A stretch of 5,810 nt of DNA from Anaerolineales bacterium (GTDB lineage Bacteria > Chloroflexota > Anaerolineae > Anaerolineales > DRMV01), in the NCBI GenBank assembly GCA_027026295.1, contig JALVOR010000121.1:1-5810 (forward strand). Direction: 5' to 3'. Below are positions 1 to 4,283 of this stretch, piece after piece (position 1 is the first letter of the stretch; each line of letters opens with the position of its first letter). The notes below the pieces were generated by a model, which saw only the letters and a list, made by a program, of their open reading frames with translations, did not search any database and was not told the DNA's origin. The translations under genes and the position numbers were made by a program.

Positions 1-1125
1 CTCCAGGGCTTCTTTCACAGTGGCGCGCGGTGCGGCAAAGTTGAAGCGTACGAAGCCTTCGCCGCCTTTGCCGAACCATGCTCCATCGTTGACGGCCACA
101 CGAGCGTTTTCGAGGAAGAACTCGCCGGGGCTGCCGTCGATGCCCGCCTCGCGGCAATCCAGCCAGGCGAGGTGGGTGCCTTCCGGTTTTGCCATTTTCA
201 CGCCGGGGAGTTCGGTCTGCACGAAGTCGAACACGAAGTCGCGATTGGCTTGCAGGTAATTCAGCAGGGCTTCCAGCCAGGATTCGCCTTCGCGATAGGC
301 GGCTTCCAGCGCCACCAGCCCGAAGATGTTGACCCATTCCACCATGTCGGCGCGGGCGGCTTCGAATTTCTCGCGCAGGGCTTTGTTTTCGATGATGGCA
401 GCGGAAGCCTTCAGCCCGGCGATGTTGAAGGTTTTGCTGGGGGCAATCAGGGTAATGGTGTTGGCGGCGATTTCCGGCGAGAGTGCGGCGATGGGCGTGT
501 GTTGGTGCTCGCGGAAGACGAGGTCGTTGTGGATTTCATCGCTGCAAATCACCACATCGTGCCGCAGGCAAATTTCGGCCATATGCTCCAGTTCGTCTTG
601 CCGGAAGACGCGCCCCACCGGGTTGTGGGGGTTGCAGAGCAAAAAGAGGCGGGTTTCTTCGGTGATGACGCCTTCGAAGGCGTCGTAGTCCACTTCATAC
701 TGGCCGTCGGCGCGCTGCACGAGTTCCATTTCCTGGTGAATCAGTCCAACGTTTTTTGCTACCCGGAAAAAGGGGCCGTAGACCGGCGTTTGCACCAAAA
801 CGCCATCACCGGGGTTGGTCACGGCGCGGGCAGCGACATTGAAGCCCGGCACCACGCCGGGCAGCAGCAGCACGGCTTCGGGGTCAACTTCCCAGCCGTG
901 GCGGTTCGCCAGCCATGTGGTGACGGCTTCCCGCGCGCGCTTGGGTGGGGTGGGGTAGCCGAAGACGCCGTGGTCTAAGCGCTTTTGCAGCGCGGCTCGC
1001 ACGGCAGGCGGCGACCGGAAGTCCATATCTGCCACCCACATGGGAAGGACGTCGGCGGGGTAGGCGTTCCATTTCATGCTCTCGCTTGCGCGGCGGTTCG
1101 TGGGGGTATCGAAATCGAAAGTCAT
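1..1125 (-). CDS. PatB/MalY-type PLP-dependent C-S lyase / class I-II aminotransferase (C-terminus cut by window edge)
   Basis: This is a fold-type I PLP enzyme of the MalY/PatB group, cytosolic, probably a cystathionine beta-lyase or related C-S lyase releasing pyruvate, ammonia and a thiol. I translated 375 codons from the ATG at 1125-1123 with no stop before the window edge; relatives are about 385-400 residues, so only the last few are missing. The N-terminus shows the subgroup hallmark KWN...DVLPMWVADMDF (about residues 18-36) and a GYPTPP stretch (about 55-60). NPHNPVGR (about 164-171) and SDEIHNDL (about 194-201) hold the cofactor-binding Asn and Asp. APSKTFNIAGLK (about 227-238) carries the Schiff-base lysine near residue 230, and GFVRFNFA near the end supplies the substrate-carboxylate arginine. 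The start is backed by GGAG five bases upstream. The exact substrate (cystathionine, cysteine or an aminotransferase role) cannot be told from sequence, so no gene symbol is given. It is divergent from the tRNA-Pro gene. Confidence 0.93.
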   Translation of the reverse strand, partial: MTFDFDTPTNRRASESMKWNAYPADVLPMWVADMDFRSPPAVRAALQKRLDHGVFGYPTPPKRAREAVTTWLANRHGWEVDPEAVLLLPGVVPGFNVAARAVTNPGDGVLVQTPVYGPFFRVAKNVGLIHQEMELVQRADGQYEVDYDAFEGVITEETRLFLLCNPHNPVGRVFRQDELEHMAEICLRHDVVICSDEIHNDLVFREHQHTPIAALSPEIAANTITLIAPSKTFNIAGLKASAAIIENKALREKFEAARADMVEWVNIFGLVALEAAYREGESWLEALLNYLQANRDFVFDFVQTELPGVKMAKPEGTHLAWLDCREAGIDGSPGEFFLENARVAVNDGAWFGKGGEGFVRFNFAAPRATVKEALE

Positions 1126-1231
1126 GGCATCTCCATTGGTCGAATCTGGCAGGTTGCAGGGCGGGCGGCGGTTTCTCCGGAAGCCCGCGAGCATGGTGCA
1201 GGGTGTGCCTGTTTGCTGCCACAGCGCCTGC

Positions 1232-1260
1232 TTGACGGCATACCGCGCCCGCATTATACT
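1232..1260 (+). promoter_or_regulatory. Sigma-70-type promoter of tRNA-Pro
   Basis: TTGACG (1232-1237) and TATACT (1255-1260) are separated by exactly 17 bases. Each hexamer matches the housekeeping consensus at five of six positions. The predicted start near 1267 lies only about 6 nt before the mature tRNA 5' end, as expected for a monocistronic tRNA unit. Confidence 0.85.
1253..1258 (-). promoter_or_regulatory. Candidate -10 box for the PatB/MalY-like gene, overlapping the tRNA promoter
   Basis: On the minus strand these six bases read TATAAT, a perfect -10 hexamer. It shares bases with the plus-strand TATACT of the tRNA promoter because ATTATACT is nearly palindromic. No good -35 sits 17 bases upstream (TACGCC, inside the tRNA gene) and there is no TGn extension, so usage is uncertain. 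Transcription from it would start near 1246 and give a leader of about 120 nt. I saw no better minus-strand promoter in 1126-1250, which is very GC-rich and otherwise shows nothing I can name. Confidence 0.3.
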
Positions 1261-1272
1261 TACCCCGCTGCT

Positions 1273-1345
1273 CGGGGCGTAGCGCAGTTGGCAGCGCACC
1301 GCGTTTGGGACGCGGGGGCCGGCGGTTCAAGTCCGCCCGCCCCGA
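1273..1345 (+). tRNA. tRNA-Pro(UGG)
   Basis: This is a complete 73-nt cloverleaf. The acceptor stem CGGGGCG (1273-1279) pairs perfectly with CGCCCCG (1338-1344), followed by discriminator A1345. The D stem is GCGC (1282-1285) with GCGC (1294-1297). The anticodon stem is CCGCG (1299-1303) with CGCGG (1311-1315), around the loop TTTGGGA. The anticodon TGG at 1306-1308 reads proline CCA, and by wobble other CCN codons. The T arm is GGCGG (1321-1325) with CCGCC (1333-1337) and loop TTCAAGT. The C1-G72 pair and A73 agree with bacterial prolyl-tRNA synthetase identity elements. The 3' CCA is not encoded (ACA follows), so the host must add it with a CCA-adding enzyme. The gene has its own promoter and terminator. 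Confidence 0.97.
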
Positions 1346-1353
1346 CAACTCCA

Positions 1354-1379
1354 CGCCGCGACGGCAATTTGCCGCGGCG
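1354..1379 (+). other. GC-rich stem-loop in the tRNA-Pro trailer
   Basis: CGCCG (1354-1358) pairs with CGGCG (1375-1379). An inner CGGC/GCCG stem (1362-1365 with 1371-1374) closes the loop AATTT, and a 3-base bulge CGA lies on the 5' side. No T-run follows, so it is not itself a terminator. It sits between the mature tRNA end and the terminator and would form in the precursor trailer, possibly affecting 3' processing. Confidence 0.35.
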
Positions 1380-1385
1380 GATAGC

Positions 1386-1423
1386 AAAACAGCCCTCTGG
1401 CCTTTCGGGGGCTGTTTTTGTTT
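1386..1423. terminator. Intrinsic terminator, probably bidirectional (tRNA-Pro and nadE operon)
   Basis: AAAACAGCCC (1386-1395) pairs perfectly with GGGCTGTTTT (1409-1418) around a 13-base loop, followed by TTTTTGTTT on the plus strand. This terminates the tRNA-Pro unit. On the minus strand the same hairpin is followed by TTTTGC, so it could also stop transcripts that read through from the converging nadE operon. The terminator abuts the MITE-like element: its distal T-run supplies the left TTA flank. Confidence 0.88.
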
Positions 1424-1424
1424 A

Positions 1425-1587
1425 GACGCTATCCGAAAAATATCGTGATGGTGTCATTGCGAGCCTCGAAGGGGCGATCATCGGTCAGGAGACTGCTTCG
1501 GCGGGCTTCGTCATTGCTCAGCCCGCCTTCGTCATTGCTCAGCCCGCCTTGCGGTGACACGTCTGCAAAGAATTTTCGGATAGGCTC
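1425..1587. mobile_element. MITE-like non-autonomous element with 17-bp terminal inverted repeats
   Basis: The left end 1425-1441 starts GACGCTATCCGAAAA. The reverse complement of the right end 1571-1587 starts GAGCCTATCCGAAAA. The two ends match at 14 of 17 positions, including an 11-base unbroken run. TTA directly flanks both ends (1422-1424 and 1588-1590), as a 3-bp target duplication would. The 163-bp body has no meaningful open reading frame. A second, inner inverted pair is GTGTCATTGCGA (1451-1462) against the reverse complement of 1549-1560 (9 of 12 match). TIR length and style with a TNA target recall IS5-family or related transposases, which is inference. Transcribed on either strand it would fold into a long hairpin. 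It lies in the convergent spacer between tRNA-Pro and nadE, where insertion does little harm. Confidence 0.75.
1506..1547. repeat. Perfect 21-bp tandem duplication inside the MITE-like element
   Basis: Two identical 21-bp units (1506-1526 and 1527-1547) begin CTTCGTCATTG and end CAGCCCGC. CTT then follows as the start of a third unit before the sequence diverges. The unit contains GTCATTGC, which resembles the inner inverted repeat of the element (TGTCATTGC at 1452-1460). The duplication may therefore have arisen by slippage within the element's own hairpin. Confidence 0.9.
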
Positions 1588-1626
1588 TTAGCCAAAGCCG
1601 CGAAGGGGGGCAGAAGGCGCGAAGAG
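1588..1626. repeat. Degenerate copy of the purine-rich GCAAAG repeat
   Basis: This stretch, TTAGCCAAAG to GGCGCGAAGAG, aligns with the downstream unit of the gyrA-leader repeat (4163-4202) at about 27 of 40 positions with one gap. Both start with TTA and end with a GGCGC(A/G)AAGAG motif. The composition is simple and purine-rich, so part of the match could be bias. The start coincides with the right TTA flank of the MITE-like element. Confidence 0.4.
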
Positions 1627-1644
1627 GACGCCACGCCAGAGGAG

Positions 1645-1678
1645 CCAGGAGGTCAACGGCGCGGATTTTGCCCCCTGG
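1645..1678 (-). other. Stem-loop just downstream of nadE
   Basis: On the minus strand CCAGGGGG pairs with CCTCCTGG (one G-U pair) around an 18-base loop, five bases after the nadE stop codon. No T-run follows, so this is at most a weak or factor-dependent 3' end or an mRNA-stabilising hairpin. The better minus-strand terminator is the bidirectional one at 1386-1423, beyond the mobile element. Confidence 0.3.
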
Positions 1679-1683
1679 TGGCT

Positions 1684-2511
1684 TCACGTGCCCCAATCGC
1701 GCAAATAGAGGAAATCGTAGCCGATGGTGCGGTTGGAAAGTTTGGCAATCGGCGGCATTAGCCGTTTGAAATGGTTGCGGCGCATCCGCGTGACCACGGC
1801 TTCCACCAGGCCGCGGCGGAAGCCGGCTTCCACGCATTCGTCGGGCGTGTAGCGGCGGTCTACCAGCAGGTAGAGCAGGCGGTCGGCTTCGCGGTAGGAG
1901 AAGCCGAGTTCCTGCTCGTCGGTTTGCCCCGCCCACAGGTCGGCGGTGGGGGCTTTCTTCACCACCGCTTCGGGCACGTCCATCGCCTCGGAAAGTTGCC
2001 ACACCTGGGTTTTGTAGAGGTCGCCGATGGGGTTGATGGCATACGCCGAATCGCCATAGAGGGTGGAATAGCCCAGCAGGATTTCGGTTTTGTTGCCGGT
2101 GCCCACCACCAGCCCGCCGAAAGCCGCCGATTGGTCGTAGAGCACCAACATGCGCGCCCGCGCCATCATGTTGCCGCGGCGGCGGTTGTCCATTTCGGGA
2201 AAGCGGGCAAAGTAAGGCTCCACCATCGCGGTGATTTCCACGGTGAGGGACTGTACGCCGGTGGCGTCGATGACCAGTTGGGCGTGTTCCAGCGATTCGC
2301 GCGAAGAGGTGCGGTAGGGCATCCGCACGGCGAGGACGTTTTCGGGGCCCAATGCCTCGGCGGCTAAAAAACACACCAAGGCGGAATCCACCCCGCCGGA
2401 AAGCCCCACCACGGCGCGTTGCAGGCCAATGCGGGTGATTTCGCTGCGGATGAAGCCGGTGAGAATGCGGCGGGCCAAATCGGTGTTGATGGTCAGGTCA
2501 ATGTTGGGCAT
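1684..2511 (-). CDS. nadE: NAD synthetase, stand-alone synthetase domain (ammonia-dependent type)
   Basis: This 275-residue cytosolic enzyme of the adenine-nucleotide alpha hydrolase (PP-loop) superfamily adenylates deamido-NAD with ATP and amidates it to NAD+, the last step of NAD synthesis. The PP-loop SGGVDS lies at residues 38-43. GTGNKTE (137-143) and [20 protein letters not shown] (151-170) are typical NadE ATP/metal and substrate elements. [19 protein letters not shown] (185-203) is the family's mobile loop, and RRNHFKR (244-250) is the conserved basic C-terminal motif. The length equals that of single-domain bacterial NadE, so it lacks the fused N-terminal glutaminase of the long form. 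The start ATG has GAGG five bases upstream. The gene ends the operon, 10 nt after the RDD gene. The glutaminase-like product at the head of the operon probably feeds it ammonia; direct use of free ammonia is the alternative. Confidence 0.96.
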   Translation of the reverse strand: MPNIDLTINTDLARRILTGFIRSEITRIGLQRAVVGLSGGVDSALVCFLAAEALGPENVLAVRMPYRTSSRESLEHAQLVIDATGVQSLTVEITAMVEPYFARFPEMDNRRRGNMMARARMLVLYDQSAAFGGLVVGTGNKTEILLGYSTLYGDSAYAINPIGDLYKTQVWQLSEAMDVPEAVVKKAPTADLWAGQTDEQELGFSYREADRLLYLLVDRRYTPDECVEAGFRRGLVEAVVTRMRRNHFKRLMPPIAKLSNRTIGYDFLYLRDWGT

Positions 2512-2521
2512 GAGAACCTCG

Positions 2522-2992
2522 TTAGCGGTAGCGTTTGACGGCTTCCCGGAAGCGTTTTTGGGTGGCGGTGAGTTTGCGGCGGCGGACGACCTGGGAACCG
2601 ACCAGTTGGTCGTGCAGGGTAGTGTGCAGCCGCACCAGGTAGAAGAGCATGATCAGCCACCCGAACATCACGAAAAAGAGCGTGAAGAGTTTGGCGAGTT
2701 CCCGCAAGATGGCGTGCCGCACCGTCAGGCGGCGCGCCCGGGGGCCGATGACTTCCAGCCCGAACAGCCATTTGCCCGGCGTGGTTTGCCAGAGCGCCGT
2801 GGGCACGCCTAAGAACACGGCGGTCAGCAAAAAGAAAAGGGCGATGGCGGCCAGCCCCCATAACTCCGCGACGTGTTCGCTTTTCAGGGAAAGCGGCGCG
2901 AGCAGCGCCGAGGGCCATGTTACGCTAAAGCCAGCCAGCGTTGTGGCCCAGAAGAGGTCTATCAACGCAGCGAAGAAACGCCTTGCCAGCAT
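2522..2992 (-). CDS. RDD-family small integral membrane protein
   Basis: This 156-residue protein has three hydrophobic helices, about residues 7-33, 43-66 and 101-121. It shows the RDD-family signature: Arg and Asp in the first helix ([11 protein letters not shown], residues 4-14), [14 protein letters not shown] after the second helix (71-84), and [10 protein letters not shown] after the third (127-136). The C-terminal tail is strongly basic and presumably cytoplasmic. RDD proteins are widespread and mostly uncharacterised; some have been linked to ion transport, and no substrate can be read here. The start is set by a strong GGAGGG with a short spacer. It lies 15 nt after the glutaminase-like gene and 10 nt before nadE, so it is almost certainly co-transcribed and co-translated with them. 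A role in NAD metabolism is not established and may be only positional. Confidence 0.9.
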   Translation of the reverse strand: MLARRFFAALIDLFWATTLAGFSVTWPSALLAPLSLKSEHVAELWGLAAIALFFLLTAVFLGVPTALWQTTPGKWLFGLEVIGPRARRLTVRHAILRELAKLFTLFFVMFGWLIMLFYLVRLHTTLHDQLVGSQVVRRRKLTATQKRFREAVKRYR

Positions 2993-3007
2993 GTTTCCCT
3001 CCGATGG

Positions 3008-3874
3008 CTAACGCAAGCGGTTGGGTTGCGAGAGAATGCGCGCCAGTTCGCGCTGGACGAGGGCGGTGCGCTCGTCGCGTAGCAAAGGCAGCCGTGCCCG
3101 CACCCGGTGGAGTTCCCGCAGATCTACCTCTTGGTAGGTGACAGATTCTTCGAAGAAAGGGGCTTTGGCGAGGAGTTCGCCCGCGGGGTCGAAGAGGGTG
3201 CTGCCGCCCCAGAAGTTCAATCCGTCTTCATAGCCTACCCGGTTGGCGTGGGCGACGAACACGGTGAACAGGCTGGCGTAGGCGCGGTTGATGTGTTCCA
3301 CCCAGCGGGCGGATTCCAGCATCGGTTCGGCGGTCAGCCCCCGTCCGGGCGAGGCCGAGGTGAAGAGCAGCATGTCAGCGCCGTCGAGCCAGAGCAGGTA
3401 GGGCGGGGAGGCGTGCCAGAAATCTTCGCAGATGAGCATGCCCATGCGCCCGAAGCGGGTGTCGAAAGCGCGGATTTCATCGCCCCAGGCAAAGAAGCGC
3501 CCTTCGTCGAACAGCCCATAGGTGGGCAGATACACTTTGTGGTGGACGTGGACGACTTCTCCCCGAGAGAGGTAAGCGCTGGCGATGTAAAAGCGGTGCC
3601 GGGGGCCTTCATCCACGAAGCCGACCACGAGATCAATGTCATGGCTGGCTTCCAGCAGGGGGGCAAAGAGGGCGTCGTCTGCCGAAGGGGTGTGGGCGAC
3701 GGCGTGTGCTAAATCCTGCAACACGTAGCCGGTCAGCGAAAGTTCGGGGAAGACCAGCAAATCCGCCCCCGCGGTGCGGGCTTCCCGAATGATGGCGAGA
3801 TGCTTTTCCAGGTTGGCTTTGGTCACGCCCAGGCGGGTGTTGAGTTGGGCAAGGGCAAGGGTGAATTTGGACAT
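3008..3874 (-). CDS. Nitrilase-superfamily amidohydrolase, probable glutaminase partner of NadE
   Basis: This 288-residue carbon-nitrogen hydrolase has an intact Glu-Lys-Cys triad: E44 in [11 protein letters not shown]113 in [18 protein letters not shown], and C149 in MLICEDFWH. The K-x-x-LPTYG-x-FDE-x-RFF stretch and the LTGY(V)LQDL segment are those of the glutaminase domain of glutamine-dependent NAD synthetases, not of generic nitrilases. Inferred role: hydrolyse glutamine and pass ammonia to NadE. The length fits that single domain, which in the fused enzyme precedes the synthetase domain; the gene order here matches. There is no signal peptide, so it is cytosolic. The start ATG has GAGAGG five bases upstream. 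It is first in the operon, 15 nt before the RDD gene. An alternative is an omega-amidase or other nitrilase working on a different amide; the synteny argues against this but does not exclude it. Confidence 0.88.
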   Translation of the reverse strand: MSKFTLALAQLNTRLGVTKANLEKHLAIIREARTAGADLLVFPELSLTGYVLQDLAHAVAHTPSADDALFAPLLEASHDIDLVVGFVDEGPRHRFYIASAYLSRGEVVHVHHKVYLPTYGLFDEGRFFAWGDEIRAFDTRFGRMGMLICEDFWHASPPYLLWLDGADMLLFTSASPGRGLTAEPMLESARWVEHINRAYASLFTVFVAHANRVGYEDGLNFWGGSTLFDPAGELLAKAPFFEESVTYQEVDLRELHRVRARLPLLRDERTALVQRELARILSQPNRLR

Positions 3875-3901
3875 GGTAACCTCTCGGTGCAGCGTGCTTC
3901 A

Positions 3902-3931
3902 ATCTTACCATCGGTTGCCCTTGGGGCGCAA
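3902..3931 (-). promoter_or_regulatory. Candidate promoter of the nitrilase-RDD-nadE operon
   Basis: On the minus strand TAAGAT (3907-3902) is preceded by TGG, an extended -10 arrangement (TGGTAAGAT). A weak TTGCGC -35 (3931-3926) lies 18 bases further upstream. The predicted start near 3895 gives a leader of about 20 nt carrying the GAGAGG ribosome binding site. The hexamers match consensus at only 4 and 3 of 6 positions, so the TGn extension is the best support. Confidence 0.45.
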
Positions 3932-3988
3932 TCCGTGTCTGTTTTCGTGAGGCTGAACAGTTCCAGCGGGGGGAAGATTCAGGGGCAG

Positions 3989-3997
3989 TGGTATAAT
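3989..3997 (+). promoter_or_regulatory. Extended -10 promoter upstream of gyrA
   Basis: TGGTATAAT is a perfect TGn plus TATAAT extended -10 element. The place of the -35 is occupied by a G run (3968-3973), as tolerated for extended -10 promoters. Transcription would begin near 4004, about 280 nt before gyrA, and run at once into the hairpin at 4006-4037. I saw no better plus-strand promoter between here and the gyrA start. Confidence 0.6.
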
Positions 3998-4005
3998 TGG
4001 GGCAC

Positions 4006-4037
4006 GCCCGCCCGTGCTGTTCCGGGCGGGTCGTTTT
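4006..4037 (+). terminator. Terminator-like hairpin at the very start of the gyrA leader
   Basis: CCCGCCCG (4007-4014) pairs perfectly with CGGGCGGG (4023-4030), extended by a G-U pair, around an 8-base loop. TCGTTTTGTATT follows. The stem is very stable but the T-run is interrupted, so termination strength is uncertain. No plus-strand gene ends upstream, so its target would be the transcript from the TGGTATAAT promoter. It could therefore be an attenuator, the 3' end of a very short RNA, or a 5'-end stabilising structure. Confidence 0.45.
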
Positions 4038-4055
4038 GTATTATCCACGCAACGG

Positions 4056-4080
4056 CGCGGCCCTGGGTAGACAGGCCGCG
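4056..4080 (+). other. Second stem-loop in the gyrA leader
   Basis: CGCGG (4056-4060) and CCTG (4062-4065) pair with CAGG (4072-4075) and CCGCG (4076-4080). This makes a 9-bp stem with a single bulged C and the six-base loop GGTAGA. No T-run follows. It may be a leader structure or a remnant of a repeat; it matches no riboswitch I know. Confidence 0.4.
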
Positions 4081-4102
4081 AATAACAACAGATGCCCGCG
4101 AA

Positions 4103-4202
4103 TTTAACACGGAGAGGCACAGAAGAGCGCTGAGGCGCAGAGCAGAGAAGGACGCTAGGAAGTTAACGCAAAGGCTGCAAAGAAGGCAAAGGGCGCAAAG
4201 AG
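4103..4202. repeat. Two-unit purine-rich GCAGAG/GCAAAG repeat in the gyrA leader
   Basis: Two related units of about 40 nt begin at 4103 (TTAACACGGAGAGGCACAG) and 4163 (TTAACGCAAAGGCTGCAAAG), exactly 60 bases apart. Each ends in a GGCGCA(G/A)AGAG-type motif. Internally they are built of short GCAGAG or GCAAAG steps. From memory this style resembles dispersed intergenic repeats in Chloroflexota and cyanobacteria; I could not search for this. It has no coding potential on either strand that I credit and lies inside the presumed gyrA leader. Confidence 0.7.
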
Positions 4203-4273
4203 CATTCCTGCGAGGTCAGCGGTTTCCCCTTGCCAAACCGGCGCGTTGCTCGCTCACAACCTTGCAAGAAGAA

Positions 4274-4280
4274 AAGAAGG
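4274..4280 (+). promoter_or_regulatory. Ribosome binding site of gyrA, short spacing
   Basis: AAGAAGG lies only three bases (CTT) before the gyrA ATG, closer than the usual 5-9. The protein's first residues align with the normal GyrA N-terminus and no alternative start fits better, so the start stands and initiation may be moderate. Confidence 0.55.
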
Positions 4281-4283
4281 CTT

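Noticed and set aside
172..978. 268-codon plus-strand open frame
   Set aside because: It lies antisense to the PatB/MalY-like gene, whose reading shows conserved PLP-enzyme motifs throughout. The plus frame has low-complexity G/F/H-rich composition and no family features.
1161..1191. GCGGGC...GCCCGC inverted pair upstream of the PatB/MalY-like gene
   Set aside because: The 6-bp stem has a poorly paired interior in very GC-rich sequence, and such pairs arise often by chance.
1771..2367. 198-codon plus-strand open frame antisense to nadE
   Set aside because: It is a mirror of a real gene; its composition follows the complementary codons and there are no motifs.
1532..2374. 280-codon minus-strand open frame overlapping nadE
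   Set aside because: This is a shifted frame of nadE, rich in Arg, Pro and His as expected from GC-rich out-of-frame reading. It also runs into the mobile element.
3107..3712. 201-codon plus-strand open frame antisense to the nitrilase-family gene
   Set aside because: The minus-strand frame has an intact catalytic triad and family motifs. The plus frame is the complementary-strand artefact.
4103..4202. Possible CRISPR-like array
   Set aside because: There are only two imperfect units, the gap between them is purine-rich and similar to the units, and no palindromic repeat or cas gene is present.
4004..4283. Possible riboswitch in the long gyrA leader
   Set aside because: Two hairpins are visible but no known aptamer core is recognisable, and much of the leader is a dispersed-type repeat.
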